Assembly (NCBI RefSeq): GCF_014349235.1
Contig: NZ_JACSOH010000003.1
Span: 124,001-188,000 of the forward strand
DNA length: 64,000 nt
Reading direction: 5' to 3'
Origin: Cytophaga sp. FL35
GTDB taxonomy: Bacteria; Bacteroidota; Bacteroidia; Flavobacteriales; Flavobacteriaceae
Both the position numbers and the translations under genes were made by a program. Below, one piece after another: positions 1-8,999 of the stretch (its first letter is position 1; every line of letters begins with the position of its first letter). Under the pieces are notes generated by a model. The model was not told where the DNA came from. It saw only the letters and a program-made list of their open reading frames with translations, and searched no databases.

Positions 1-352
1 CTATTTTCACCCATTGAAGGTTGACAACACCAGAGTTTCTCCAAAAGAACTTTTCTCTGTCCAAATTGGCAAACCCGTTTACAGTCACACCAATATTACC
101 TGATGAGTTGTTAGGCACACCCTGAGAATACCAGTTATTGAACTTAGATAGATTGGCACCAATGGTACCGAATGCGCCGGTCTTCCAACCGGGAAAGGCA
201 TCAATTTTACCCTGAAGGGCATTTACCCTACCTTGAATAGCTTTGATAGAGTCTTTTTTAGCTGCTTGCTCAGCTTTTAACTCCTCGATTGTTTGAGCAA
301 ATCCCGCAGAAAAAGCGAGCATTGCAATACAAGAAATTACTAATTTCTTCAT
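1..352 (-). CDS. DUF3078 domain protein, N-terminal part (cut by window edge)
   Basis: The reading frame starts at the ATG at 350-352 and runs off the left end of the window, so only about 117 residues are visible. They begin with a Sec signal peptide ending in FSAGFAQ. A short charged helical stretch with EELKAEQAAKKDSIKAIQ follows, then the start of a beta-rich region with GWKTGAFGTIGANLSKFNNW. This layout matches DUF3078 proteins, which are common secreted or outer-membrane-associated barrel-like proteins of Flavobacteriia with no assigned function. It lies 79 bp beyond the DUF2480 gene on the same strand, with AT-rich DNA between them, so it may have its own promoter. The family assignment is from memory of the N-terminal pattern. 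Confidence 0.75.
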   Translation of the reverse strand, partial: MKKLVISCIAMLAFSAGFAQTIEELKAEQAAKKDSIKAIQGRVNALQGKIDAFPGWKTGAFGTIGANLSKFNNWYSQGVPNNSSGNIGVTVNGFANLDREKFFWRNSGVVNLQWVKI

Positions 353-431
353 AATGTTAATGTTAGTGAATAAGTGTTTATTAACTGCAAAGTTAACGAT
401 GCTAACATTTAATAAACAAGTTTACTAACAA

Positions 432-947
432 TTATTTTCTCTTAAAGAGGGGTACGGAAGAGCAAGCCTCACCATACATAAGGGACTTAACCAGGGGGTG
501 TAACTGTTGGGTTATCAACAAATAAGCACTTTCCGGAACTGGCTTTTTACTGCATCCTTTTATTATCACCATCTTATCCTGAAAGTCGGTCAAATCCAAA
601 TTTTCAAGTACCGATTGGTATAAAGAGGTTTCTAAATTCTGCAAATCTCCCTTAACTACTTTTTTGGCGTAAGCAGACAACTCAACGGTGAGTAACATAA
701 ACGCCCACCCGGGCACAATGGCATCTGTGGAGCAATGAACAGCCACAAAGGCATCTTTGTACTGAGACCAATCATGCGCCTTGACGGATGCCCTAAATTC
801 TTTCTCTCTGAGAATAATCCCTTCAAACAACCACTGAGAAATATCCAAAAGAACTCTTGGTCCAGAAGGGTAATAATCCTCTAAATCAAAAGTGACCAGT
901 TTACTTTGAGCGACCCGGTTTATAATTACATCTTCTTCCTTAGACAT
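432..947 (-). CDS. DUF2480 family protein
   Basis: This 171-residue cytoplasmic protein has no signal peptide or membrane segment. It matches DUF2480, a small family largely limited to Bacteroidota and usually found just behind suf genes. The middle holds a conserved-looking stretch with AVHCSTDAIVPGWAFM, and the C-terminal part has GCSKKPVPESAYLLIT. The two cysteines in these stretches could be metal or redox ligands, but that is not established. It follows the SufT-like gene by 18 bp on the same strand, so it is probably the last or next-to-last gene of the suf transcription unit. Its role is unknown; a link to iron-sulfur metabolism is inferred from position only. Confidence 0.8.
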   Translation of the reverse strand: MSKEEDVIINRVAQSKLVTFDLEDYYPSGPRVLLDISQWLFEGIILREKEFRASVKAHDWSQYKDAFVAVHCSTDAIVPGWAFMLLTVELSAYAKKVVKGDLQNLETSLYQSVLENLDLTDFQDKMVIIKGCSKKPVPESAYLLITQQLHPLVKSLMYGEACSSVPLFKRK

Positions 948-965
948 CGTAGGGCAATTACAGAA

Positions 966-1298
966 TTAAAGTAAACCTAGCTCTAACTTGGCTTCCTCGC
1001 TCATTAATTCCTGGGTCCAAGGAGGATCGAACGTAATTTCCACTTCAGCGTCTTTTACCAAGTCCAAAGACTTCACTTTTTCCTCCACTTCCGCGGGCAA
1101 AGATTCAGCTACAGGGCAATTAGGTGATGTAAGTGTCATTAGAATGCGAACTTCGTTATCCTCATTTACAAGCACATCGTAAATTAAGCCTAATTCATAA
1201 ATATCTACCGGAATTTCTGGGTCATAGATAGTCTTGAGAACCTTTACTATTTTTTCGCCCAATTCACCGGTTTCAACTGTTTCAATATCGTCGTTCAT
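966..1298 (-). CDS. SUF system assembly protein of the DUF59/MIP18 (SufT-like) family
   Basis: The 110-residue protein is a single MIP18/DUF59 domain. It has the family core YDPEIPVDIYELGLIYDV near residues 25-42 and LTSPNCPVAESLP near 56-68, where Cys61 is the conserved cysteine. Proteins of this family (SufT, CIA2/FAM96) help mature or deliver iron-sulfur clusters to client proteins in the cytoplasm. The gene lies 36 bp behind sufE and 18 bp before the DUF2480 gene, all on the minus strand, which fits co-transcription with the suf genes. The C-terminus ends in DPPWTQELMSEEAKLELGLL, typical of the bacterial single-domain form. Confidence 0.88.
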   Translation of the reverse strand: MNDDIETVETGELGEKIVKVLKTIYDPEIPVDIYELGLIYDVLVNEDNEVRILMTLTSPNCPVAESLPAEVEEKVKSLDLVKDAEVEITFDPPWTQELMSEEAKLELGLL

Positions 1299-1334
1299 AT
1301 AATTCTTTTTTTAGTTTAGAAACAGAAGTTTCTT

Positions 1335-1757
1335 TTAGTTTAATTGCGTTTGGTACGCAACTGCATATAACTTCAGCTGTTTGATCATGCTTACCAAACC
1401 ATTTGCTCGTGTTGGGGAAAGATGTTCCTTAAGGCCTATTTCATCAATAAAAGCAGTATCCGCATCAATAATATCCTGCGGTTTTTGATTGCTGAAAGCT
1501 CTGATTAATATAGCGATAATACCTTTTGTTATAATCGCATCGCTGTCTGCGGTAAATACCAATTTCTCGTTATCCAACTCTGCATGGACCCACACTTTGC
1601 TTTGGCATCCCTTAATAATGTTATCCTCGGTTTTGTACTGCTCATCTATTAACGGAAGGGACTTACCAAGTTCAATCATGTATTCATAACGCTGCATCCA
1701 ATCATCGAACATGGAAAACTCGTCTACTATCTCTTCCTGTATTTCCTTTATAGCCAT
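1335..1757 (-). CDS. sufE: Cysteine desulfuration protein SufE
   Basis: SufE takes persulfide sulfur from the SufS active-site cysteine and passes it to the SufBCD scaffold. The 140-residue protein has the hallmark IIKGCQSKVWV with the acceptor cysteine at residue 51, and the family motif DEFSMFDDWMQRYEYMIELG at 12-31. Its length matches E. coli SufE. It follows sufS by 75 bp on the same strand. The start ATG at 1757 leaves no extra N-terminal residues relative to the family. Confidence 0.95.
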   Translation of the reverse strand: MAIKEIQEEIVDEFSMFDDWMQRYEYMIELGKSLPLIDEQYKTEDNIIKGCQSKVWVHAELDNEKLVFTADSDAIITKGIIAILIRAFSNQKPQDIIDADTAFIDEIGLKEHLSPTRANGLVSMIKQLKLYAVAYQTQLN

Positions 1758-1832
1758 TATTCTATATTTTCAGCAAAAATACAATAAGAATCCCTGCTTA
1801 TCAATTCTTTAAGCCAAAGTTAGGAAGCCTTA

Positions 1833-3047
1833 TCAAAGCAACATGTTTCGCGCTCGTTTTACCCCCTCAACCAGCGCATCTACCTCCTCTTTCGTATTAT
1901 AGAAACAGAAACTGGCTCTAACGGTTCCAGGAATTTTATAGAAATCCATAATTGGCTGTGCACAATGATGTCCTGTACGTACGGCAATGCCCAATTTATC
2001 CAAAATGGTACCGATATCGTACGGATGGACTCCTTCAATATTAAATGAGATTACCGAAGTCTTTTCTTGGGCCGTACCGTATATTCTAAGGCCTTCTATA
2101 CTTAACAATTCCTCGGTTGCGTACTTAAGTAATTCATGCTCGTAGGCTGCAATTTTTTGGAAACCAATGGAATTCATATAATCCAAAGCAGCTCCAAAGG
2201 CAATTCCCCCGCAAATATTGGGCGTACCTGCCTCAAACTTATGCGGAAGCTCAGCATAGGTCGTTTTCTCAAAAGTTACCTCAGCGATCATCTCCCCACC
2301 ACCTTGATAGGGAGGCAACTTGTTCAACCATTCCTCTTTTCCATAGAGCACGCCAACACCTGTGGGTCCACACATTTTATGGGCGGAAACGGTGTAAAAA
2401 TCGACATCAAGCGCTTGCACGTCCGCTTGAATATGCGGTGCGGCCTGTGCCCCATCAATTAATACCGCTGCACCCACAGTATGAGCGCTTTCAATTATTT
2501 CCTTAATAGGGTTTATGGTACCCAATGCATTGGAAATATGGTTACAGAAAACCAATTTGGTTTTAGCACCAAGCAAGTCGTGGAAAGCATCCATAACAAG
2601 CTCCCCTTCCTCATTCATGGGAATGACCTTTAACAAGGCACCTGTACGTTCCGCCAACATTTGCCAAGGCACAATATTGCTGTGGTGTTCCATGGCGGAT
2701 ACCAATATCTCATCGCCCTTTTTTAAAATGGATGAAAAACCATTCGCTACCAAATTGATACCATGCGTAGTACCGGAGGTAAAAATGATTTCGTGACTTT
2801 TTTTTGCGTTAAAATGCTTTTGGATTTTCTGCCTTGCCTGTTCGTATTTATCGGTCGCCTCCTGCGATAAAAAATGTACCCCGCGATGAATGTTGGCGTT
2901 GTAATTTTGGTAATAATCCACGATAACATCAATCACCTGTTTAGGAGTCTGGGAAGTAGCAGCATTATCTAAGTAAACCAGAGGTTTACCGTTCACTTCT
3001 CGATTTAATATGGGGAAATCCTTCCGGATTTTTTGCACATCTAACAT
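1833..3047 (-). CDS. sufS: Cysteine desulfurase SufS
   Basis: This PLP-dependent class V aminotransferase removes sulfur from cysteine to supply the SUF machinery. The 404-residue product has the cofactor lysine in SAHKMCGPTGVGVLYG and the catalytic cysteine (Cys362) in RTGHHCAQP, the group II desulfurase pattern. LDNAATSQTPKQV near the N-terminus and HHSNIVPWQ in the middle are family signatures. It is separated from sufD by the outer-membrane barrel gene at 3126-3722 but keeps the same strand and leads into sufE, so it remains part of the suf cluster. Confidence 0.96.
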   Translation of the reverse strand: MLDVQKIRKDFPILNREVNGKPLVYLDNAATSQTPKQVIDVIVDYYQNYNANIHRGVHFLSQEATDKYEQARQKIQKHFNAKKSHEIIFTSGTTHGINLVANGFSSILKKGDEILVSAMEHHSNIVPWQMLAERTGALLKVIPMNEEGELVMDAFHDLLGAKTKLVFCNHISNALGTINPIKEIIESAHTVGAAVLIDGAQAAPHIQADVQALDVDFYTVSAHKMCGPTGVGVLYGKEEWLNKLPPYQGGGEMIAEVTFEKTTYAELPHKFEAGTPNICGGIAFGAALDYMNSIGFQKIAAYEHELLKYATEELLSIEGLRIYGTAQEKTSVISFNIEGVHPYDIGTILDKLGIAVRTGHHCAQPIMDFYKIPGTVRASFCFYNTKEEVDALVEGVKRARNMLL

Positions 3048-3125
3048 AGTGTTCTTATTGAACTACAAAGATATTAGTTTCGCTAGGAATAGCAGCTGAA
3101 AACACGTGTTTTACATAGTGAGCAG

Positions 3126-3722
3126 TTAAAATCGAAAACCAACCCCAGCCTTAAAAACATTCATGGTATTCCACTTTGTTTCGTGCTGATAACTGTTTGG
3201 GTCATCAGCGTTGATCAACCACCTTTGACGATGATTTAAATAGTCGTATTGTACTTTTACAAAAAATCTATCGGTAAGGTCGTAAGACAATCCTAAATTG
3301 GCATTAAAGGCTCCCCAGCTATCGGTTTCATTATAGCCAACTTCTGCCTGCTTGTGGTCAATATCGTCATAAAGATAGGAGTAGCCAACCCCCGCGCTGG
3401 GTTTTAACTTTGCCAAGCCAGGAATACTAAATTCCGCAAAAACGGTTGGCTGAACAAGTATCCGTTTCCATTTATAGTCTAGTTCTATATTGGAATCGTA
3501 AATATAGTTTTCACGATCACTAAATAGAGCGGTACCAAGACCAGCACCCAATTGCACAATACCTAAATCTACAAAGCGATATTTAACCCCTACGTCAAGA
3601 ACACCGTTCAGCTGATCTTCATCTGTAATAGGATAATTTGCCTCAATGCTCCATTTCTTATCTTGGGCGAAAAGGCTAAACGTAACTAAGAACAAGGCGC
3701 AAAAAAGTAGTTTTGAATTCAT
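3126..3722 (-). CDS. Outer-membrane beta-barrel protein of unknown function
   Basis: The 198-residue protein starts with a Sec signal peptide (MNSKLLFCALFLVTFSLFAQ) and then consists of alternating polar and aromatic strands such as LDVGVKYRFVDLGIVQLGAGLGT-like segments. It ends in KAGVGFRF with the terminal phenylalanine typical of outer-membrane barrels. It is small, about eight to ten strands, like OmpX/OmpW-type barrels, but I cannot name the family. It sits inside the suf cluster between sufD (138 bp upstream) and sufS (78 bp downstream) on the same strand, which is unusual for a cytoplasmic assembly operon. The 138-bp leader could hold its own promoter. Confidence 0.75.
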   Translation of the reverse strand: MNSKLLFCALFLVTFSLFAQDKKWSIEANYPITDEDQLNGVLDVGVKYRFVDLGIVQLGAGLGTALFSDRENYIYDSNIELDYKWKRILVQPTVFAEFSIPGLAKLKPSAGVGYSYLYDDIDHKQAEVGYNETDSWGAFNANLGLSYDLTDRFFVKVQYDYLNHRQRWLINADDPNSYQHETKWNTMNVFKAGVGFRF

Positions 3723-3860
3723 CTAAAATGTTTTAAGGTTGAAATTGTTTTCGACCAAATTAGACGAATTACCGTGTAGGAAAACACAACAACTTGTTAA
3801 TAGTTCGTCAAGAACTTGCTAAATTTTTAAGGACTCTCTTAAAAGTCTTAAAGGGCTTCT

Positions 3861-5177
3861 TTACAGGTCAAAACCCAAACTAACCCCTAACTTTTTGGCA
3901 ATCAACTTGTTGATTCTCGCTTTCACTTCAGGTATACGCACACTTTCCAACACATTATTGGCAAAGGCATACATTAACAAAGCTCGAGCTTCTTTTTGAG
4001 GTATTCCCCTAGACTGTAGATAGAATAGTGCATCCTCATCCAATTGACCAATGGTACAACCATGGGAACATTTTACATCGTCCGCAAAAATCTCCAGCTG
4101 AGGCTTTGTATTAATGGTTGCTTTATCACTTACCAAAATGTTGTTGTTCTGCTGAAAGGCATTGGTTTTTTGGGCAATCTTATCCACTATAATCTTACCA
4201 TTGAAAACTCCGGTGGCATTCTCTCCGTAAATTCCCTTGTAATCTTGGTGGCTTTCACAGTTAGGTTCAATGTGATGAACTAGGGTGTGGTGATCTACAT
4301 GCTGTTTGTTACCAAGGATAGTAACTCCCTTCATGGTAGATTCTATATGCTCCCCATTCTGATAGAAGTTTAGGTTGTTCCTAATCAATTTACCACCAAA
4401 AGAGAACGTATGTACGCTTACATTACTTTTTCCTTTTTGGTCGATATAGGTGTTATCTATCAAAGAGGCATTTTCAGAATCGTTCTGAATTTTATAATAA
4501 TCGACAATAGCACTATCCGCGGCAAAAATTTCCGTTACGCTATTTGTCAATACTTCGTTGGAGGTAAGGCTTTGATGACGCTCAATTACCTGCAGCTCTG
4601 AATTTTCTTCGGCAATGATCAGGTTTCTGGGTTGCAACATCAAAGATGCCTCATTTCCGGTAGCAAAATGAATAATTTCTACCGGTTTTTTAGGCATTTT
4701 ATTTTTGGGTATATAAATATAGGCCCCTTCCCTACAAAACGCGGTGTTCAAGGTAGTAAGCGACTCGTCTTTAGAAGCCACTTTGTTAAAATATACGTCA
4801 ACCACCGGTTTGTACATGGGCTTGGTAAGAGCGGAGCTCATCAAACAAATATCAACGCCGTCATGGGTAGTTTCTGAAAGATAGGAACTGTAAATACCGT
4901 CTATAAATACAATTTTATAGGTATCTACCTCATGTAAAAAGTACTTTTTTACCTGCTTGTATTCCAAAGCGTTCTCTTCCTTTGGAAAGATGCTAAAATC
5001 GACTTTTTGAAGGTTCTTAAGGCTGGTATACTTCCAGGCCTCCTCCTTTTTAGTAGGAAACCCCTTCATTTCAAAATTCTTCATCGCCTCTGTACGAACA
5101 TCGTGCACCGGGTGCTCGATATCCACATTACTCTCAAAAGCCATGAAAGACGATATCAACTTATCCTTTAAATCCAT
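3861..5177 (-). CDS. sufD: Fe-S cluster assembly protein SufD
   Basis: SufD is the SufB paralogue in the SufBC2D scaffold that assembles iron-sulfur clusters and is needed for iron entry. The 438-residue protein shows the SufBD beta-helix core with HHTLVHHIEPNCESHQDYKG and the C-terminal signature ADDVKCSHGCTIGQLDEDAL followed by LQSRGIPQKEARALLMYAFA. I start it at the ATG at 5175-5177 (MDLKDKLISS). A longer in-frame start at 5225 would add 16 residues unlike the family and reach to within 5 bp of sufC. Order and spacing are sufC (53 bp), then sufD. Confidence 0.95.
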   Translation of the reverse strand: MDLKDKLISSFMAFESNVDIEHPVHDVRTEAMKNFEMKGFPTKKEEAWKYTSLKNLQKVDFSIFPKEENALEYKQVKKYFLHEVDTYKIVFIDGIYSSYLSETTHDGVDICLMSSALTKPMYKPVVDVYFNKVASKDESLTTLNTAFCREGAYIYIPKNKMPKKPVEIIHFATGNEASLMLQPRNLIIAEENSELQVIERHQSLTSNEVLTNSVTEIFAADSAIVDYYKIQNDSENASLIDNTYIDQKGKSNVSVHTFSFGGKLIRNNLNFYQNGEHIESTMKGVTILGNKQHVDHHTLVHHIEPNCESHQDYKGIYGENATGVFNGKIIVDKIAQKTNAFQQNNNILVSDKATINTKPQLEIFADDVKCSHGCTIGQLDEDALFYLQSRGIPQKEARALLMYAFANNVLESVRIPEVKARINKLIAKKLGVSLGFDL

Positions 5178-5230
5178 ACTGTTCTTTTTGCAATAAACGA
5201 TTGACGTGTTCGTAACACCTGCCAATGGGA

Positions 5231-5983
5231 TTATACTACCGCTTCGTTTTTAATCCAATCGTACCCTTTTTCCTCCAATTCCAGTGCTAACTCCTTTCCT
5301 CCGGATTTTACGATTTTACCGTTGTGTAATACATGTACAAAATCCGGCACGATATATTCCAACAATCGCTGATAATGTGTAATAACTATTACCGCGTTGT
5401 CCTTACTTTTAAGCTTGTTGACACCGTTGGCGACAATTCGCAAGGCATCGATATCCAAACCAGAATCGGTCTCATCCAAAATAGCCAATTTTGGTTCCAA
5501 CATAGCCATTTGAAAGATTTCATTACGCTTCTTTTCACCTCCCGAAAACCCCTCGTTTAAAGAACGGGAAAGGAATTTACGGTCAATATCCAATAACTCA
5601 CTTTTCTCTCGAATCATTTTCAACATCTCGTTGGCCGGCATTTCTTCCATACCACGAGCTTTTCTTGATTCGTTGATGGCTGTTTTGATAAAGTTGGTTA
5701 CGGATACTCCGGGGATTTCAACCGGGTATTGAAAAGAAAGAAACACCCCTTTATGGGCGCGTTCCTCCGGGGCAACTTCGTCCAGATCCTCACCGTCCAA
5801 CTCCACTGAACCTTGGGTAACCTCAAACTCTTCCTTACCGGCAATAACCGCGGACAATGTACTTTTACCGGATCCGTTAGGGCCCATAATAGCGTGAACC
5901 TCACCTGCCTTTACCTCAAGGTTAATTCCCTTTAATATTTCTTTATCGTCTATACTTGCGTGTAAGTCTTTTATTTTAAGCAT
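5231..5983 (-). CDS. sufC: Fe-S cluster assembly ATPase SufC
   Basis: SufC is the ABC-type ATPase of the SufBC2D complex; it is cytoplasmic and not a transporter. The 250-residue product has Walker A GPNGSGKST at residues 34-42, the ABC signature FSGGEKKRNEIFQ near 147-159, and Walker B LAILDETDSGLDID. KKRNE and the DSGLDIDAL stretch are specific to SufC within the ABC family. It lies between sufB (55 bp upstream) and sufD on the minus strand. Confidence 0.96.
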   Translation of the reverse strand: MLKIKDLHASIDDKEILKGINLEVKAGEVHAIMGPNGSGKSTLSAVIAGKEEFEVTQGSVELDGEDLDEVAPEERAHKGVFLSFQYPVEIPGVSVTNFIKTAINESRKARGMEEMPANEMLKMIREKSELLDIDRKFLSRSLNEGFSGGEKKRNEIFQMAMLEPKLAILDETDSGLDIDALRIVANGVNKLKSKDNAVIVITHYQRLLEYIVPDFVHVLHNGKIVKSGGKELALELEEKGYDWIKNEAVV

Positions 5984-6038
5984 ATCTTTATCTTAACTTC
6001 TTCATGCGGGCTTCTAGATTACCGCACCCATTTAATTT

Positions 6039-7484
6039 TTATCCTACGGAACCTTCTAGGCTTATTTCCAATAATTTTTGAGCTTCTACGGCAAATTCCA
6101 TTGGTAATTTGTTTAATACTTCCTTACTAAAGCCATTGACGATAAGTGCTATGGCCTTTTCCGTGTCAATACCTCTCTGGTTACAGTAGAAAATTTGGTC
6201 TTCCCCAATTTTACTTGTGGTGGCCTCATGTTCTATTTGAGCCGATTTATTTTTTGCCTCTATATAAGGGAAGGTATGTGCACCACATTCATTACCCATT
6301 AAAAGGGAGTCGCATTGTGAAAAATTACGAGCGTTTTCTGCCCGGCTGTTCACCTGAACCAATCCACGATAACTATTTTGCGATTTACCTGCGGAAATAC
6401 CTTTTGAGATAATGGTACTACGGGTATTTTTTCCCAAATGCACCATTTTAGTTCCCGTATCTGCCTGTTGAAAATTATTGGTTACAGCAATGGAATAGAA
6501 CTCCCCAATAGAGTTATCTCCTTTAAGCACACAGGATGGATATTTCCATGTAACCGCGGAACCTGTTTCTACCTGGGTCCAAGAAATCTTGGCGTTTTTC
6601 TCGCATAGACCTCTTTTGGTCACAAAATTGAAAACTCCACCTTTACCCTCTTTATCCCCAGGGAACCAGTTCTGTACCGTTGAGTATTTTATTTCGGCAT
6701 CATCAAGCGCAATCAGCTCCACCACTGCTGCGTGCAATTGGTTTTCATCCCTAGAAGGCGCGGTACACCCTTCTAAATAACTCACGTAGCTTCCCTCGTC
6801 CGCGATAACCAGCGTCCGCTCAAACTGACCGGTACCGGCTTGATTGATCCTGAAATAAGTTGAAAGTTCCATGGGACACCTTACACCTTTTGGTATATAA
6901 CAGAACGACCCGTCTGAAAATACGGCTGAATTCAACGCTGCGTAAAAATTATCGCGCTGGGGCACCACGGTACCGATATACTTCTTGACCAATTCCGGAT
7001 GTTCTTGGATAGCTTCGGAAATAGAACAAAAAATAATTCCTTTTTCGGCCAAGGTCTTTTTGAAAGTAGTAGCTACGGATACCGAATCCATTACGATATC
7101 AACCGCTACACCGGCCAATTTCTTTTGTTCATCTACCGAAATACCTAGTTTCTTAAAGGTTTCCAATAATTCCGGATCTACCTCATCCAAACTGTTGTAT
7201 TTAGGCTTCTTATTTGGTGCCGAATAGTAAGAAATTGCTTGAAAATCCGGCTTTTTGTAGTGAACGTTCGCCCAATCGGGCTCTTCCATTTCCTTCCAAT
7301 GTTTGAAGGCCTCCAAACGCCAAGCGGTCATCCAATCCGGTTCTTCCTTCTTTTTGGAAATCGCTATGATAATTTCCTCGTTAAGACCAACGGGAAGGGT
7401 ATCAGATTCTATATCAGTATAAAATCCGTATTCATACTCCTTGGTCTCGAGTTCTTTTTTTAACTCTTCCTCAGTATATGCCAT
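6039..7484 (-). CDS. sufB: Fe-S cluster assembly protein SufB
   Basis: SufB is the scaffold subunit on which the cluster is built. The 481-residue protein contains [30 protein letters not shown], the long beta-helix region with [19 protein letters not shown], and the C-terminal [18 protein letters not shown], all standard for SufB. Length is normal (E. coli about 495). It begins 9 bp after the SufA-type gene and is followed by sufC, so sufA-B-C-D form the promoter-proximal half of the operon. Confidence 0.97.
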   Translation of the reverse strand: MAYTEEELKKELETKEYEYGFYTDIESDTLPVGLNEEIIIAISKKKEEPDWMTAWRLEAFKHWKEMEEPDWANVHYKKPDFQAISYYSAPNKKPKYNSLDEVDPELLETFKKLGISVDEQKKLAGVAVDIVMDSVSVATTFKKTLAEKGIIFCSISEAIQEHPELVKKYIGTVVPQRDNFYAALNSAVFSDGSFCYIPKGVRCPMELSTYFRINQAGTGQFERTLVIADEGSYVSYLEGCTAPSRDENQLHAAVVELIALDDAEIKYSTVQNWFPGDKEGKGGVFNFVTKRGLCEKNAKISWTQVETGSAVTWKYPSCVLKGDNSIGEFYSIAVTNNFQQADTGTKMVHLGKNTRSTIISKGISAGKSQNSYRGLVQVNSRAENARNFSQCDSLLMGNECGAHTFPYIEAKNKSAQIEHEATTSKIGEDQIFYCNQRGIDTEKAIALIVNGFSKEVLNKLPMEFAVEAQKLLEISLEGSVG

Positions 7485-7493
7485 AGTGTTGTT

Positions 7494-7823
7494 TTAGAGT
7501 GAAAAACTTTCCCCGCAGCCGCAGGTACGTTGTGCATTAGGGTTATTGAAAACAAACCCCTTTCCGTTTAGCCCACCGGAATATTCCAAAGTGGTACCTA
7601 CTAAATAGAGAAAGCTCTTTTTGTCTACAATGATGCGCACATCGTTATCTTCAAAAACCTTATCGGTCTCGTTTACCTGCTTATCAAAATCAAGCTCGTA
7701 AGAAAGTCCGCTACAGCCTCCACTTTTCACACCAACGCGCACGTAGTCCGTGGTGGCGTCAAATCCTCCTTCAGACATAAGGTCTTTCACCTTTTTTCTA
7801 GCCGACTCAGATACCTGTATCAT
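7494..7823 (-). CDS. sufA: HesB/IscA family iron-sulfur assembly protein (SufA-type)
   Basis: A-type carriers take clusters from the SufBCD scaffold to apoproteins. The 109-residue protein has the three ligand cysteines of the family: Cys37 in SGGCSGLSY, and Cys101 and Cys103 in the C-terminal TCGCGESFSL. It is the first gene of the minus-strand suf cluster, with a TATATTTG -7 element about 30 bp upstream of the ATG. The name sufA rests on operon position; by sequence alone IscA or ErpA would also fit. Confidence 0.9.
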   Translation of the reverse strand: MIQVSESARKKVKDLMSEGGFDATTDYVRVGVKSGGCSGLSYELDFDKQVNETDKVFEDNDVRIIVDKKSFLYLVGTTLEYSGGLNGKGFVFNNPNAQRTCGCGESFSL

Positions 7824-7851
7824 CGCATGTTTCTTTTAACTAAATAGTCCA

Positions 7852-7859
7852 CAAATATA
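7852..7859 (-). promoter_or_regulatory. -7 promoter element of the suf operon
   Basis: On the minus strand this reads TATATTTG, a full match to the Bacteroidota -7 element TAnnTTTG. It would place the transcription start about 20-25 bp before the sufA ATG. No clear TTTG -33 element is visible at the expected distance. It is the only exact match in the 217-bp divergent space between sufA and the GT90 gene on this strand. Confidence 0.5.
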
Positions 7860-7976
7860 CGTCATTAGTAGGGTTTAACCATAAGAACTAACATTATTAT
7901 AACGAATCTATCCATAGTTGAATTCTATCGCACTAATACATCCCAAAACAAGGTAATCCCCTATTACATTAATCCC

Positions 7977-7984
7977 TACCTTTG
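7977..7984 (+). promoter_or_regulatory. -7 promoter element of the GT90 gene
   Basis: TACCTTTG on the plus strand matches TAnnTTTG and lies 57 bp before the ATG of the glycosyltransferase gene at 8041. The -33 region is weak. It shares a divergent intergenic space with the suf promoter. Confidence 0.4.
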
Positions 7985-8040
7985 ATTAGAATTCGTATTC
8001 TTTTTCAATCTTTAATAGCCAAACTCGATTCTTTTATTTT

Positions 8041-8997
8041 ATGGGTTTAGAGGACATCAACGCTTTTTATTATGCCAAAAATTTTGGAAGGAATGCACTA
8101 CCCAGCCCCTATTTTAGGTGGTACTTTAAAAAATTGCTGGAATATAAAAAAACTATTGACCCATATATTCTTCAAAGAAGGGTAGATTACTATCTAAAGG
8201 GAAACAAGGATTTTCAAATTCCGGAAGCGGCCGTGGCGGTAAAGGACTTTAAAAAAACGAAGGGAACCGGTTATTATTTGGATTTAAAGGAGTTCTTACA
8301 TTACTTTAAGCCCCATGTGAAATTTGCCTATCATTTTGGTGACGAGTTGCACATAAATCCTTATCCTACGCTTTTTAAGGCACGTATGCTAGGGGTTGAA
8401 AACGAAAATTCCGTTCTTTTTAAACTTAATAAGCGGAGACATTTTAAGTGGGTAAAAGATGCTATTCCTTTTGAAAAAAAGAACAAAAAGGCAGTGTGGC
8501 GCGGCAGGGCCCACCAAAAGCAACGCAGGGATTTTGTGGAGAAATTTTGGAACAACCCCCTCTTTGATGTGGGACTAATCACTCCTAAACAAAATGACCT
8601 TCCATTTCATAAGGGTTTTATGGACATTCCGTCCCAATTAGACCATCAGTTTATTGCTTGCATTGAAGGCTATGATGTGGCTACCAATCTCAAATGGGCC
8701 ATGAGCTCCAATTCCCTTTGCATTATGCCAAAACCTACTTGTGAAACTTGGTTTATGGAAGGTACTTTAAGAGCCGGAATTCACTATGTGGAGGTGAAAG
8801 ATGATTTTTCGGATATGGAAGAAAAAATAACTTACTTTTCTGAAAATGTAGAAGAGTCCAAAGAGATTATCAAGAACGCCCACCAACATATTGCCCAGTT
8901 CAAGGACAGAAAACTTGAAGACCTACTGTGCTTTTTAGTGCTTGAAAAATACGCCCAACTTTCGGGCCAAGAAGACTATCTGCGTTTTAAATCCTAA
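8041..8997 (+). CDS. Glycosyltransferase family 90 (CAP10-type) protein
   Basis: The 318-residue protein matches the CAP10/GT90 family, which includes fungal capsule xylosyltransferases, eukaryotic POGLUT enzymes and bacterial LPS-modifying transferases. The donor-binding core is visible as KKAVWRGRAHQKQRRDF, then DIPSQLDHQFIACIEGYDVATN, and SSNSLCIMPKPTCETWFMEG. The last segment carries the Ser/Trp-rich pattern of the nucleotide-sugar pocket. There is no signal peptide or membrane segment, so it likely acts at the cytoplasmic face on LPS or another glycan. It stands alone, convergent with the MbnH-like gene whose stop is 2 bp beyond its own. The acceptor is unknown. Confidence 0.82.
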   Translation: MGLEDINAFYYAKNFGRNALPSPYFRWYFKKLLEYKKTIDPYILQRRVDYYLKGNKDFQIPEAAVAVKDFKKTKGTGYYLDLKEFLHYFKPHVKFAYHFGDELHINPYPTLFKARMLGVENENSVLFKLNKRRHFKWVKDAIPFEKKNKKAVWRGRAHQKQRRDFVEKFWNNPLFDVGLITPKQNDLPFHKGFMDIPSQLDHQFIACIEGYDVATNLKWAMSSNSLCIMPKPTCETWFMEGTLRAGIHYVEVKDDFSDMEEKITYFSENVEESKEIIKNAHQHIAQFKDRKLEDLLCFLVLEKYAQLSGQEDYLRFKS

Positions 8998-8999
8998 TT

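Noticed and set aside
5178-5225. N-terminal extension of SufD.
   Set aside because: The extra residues do not match the family and the ATG at 5177 does.
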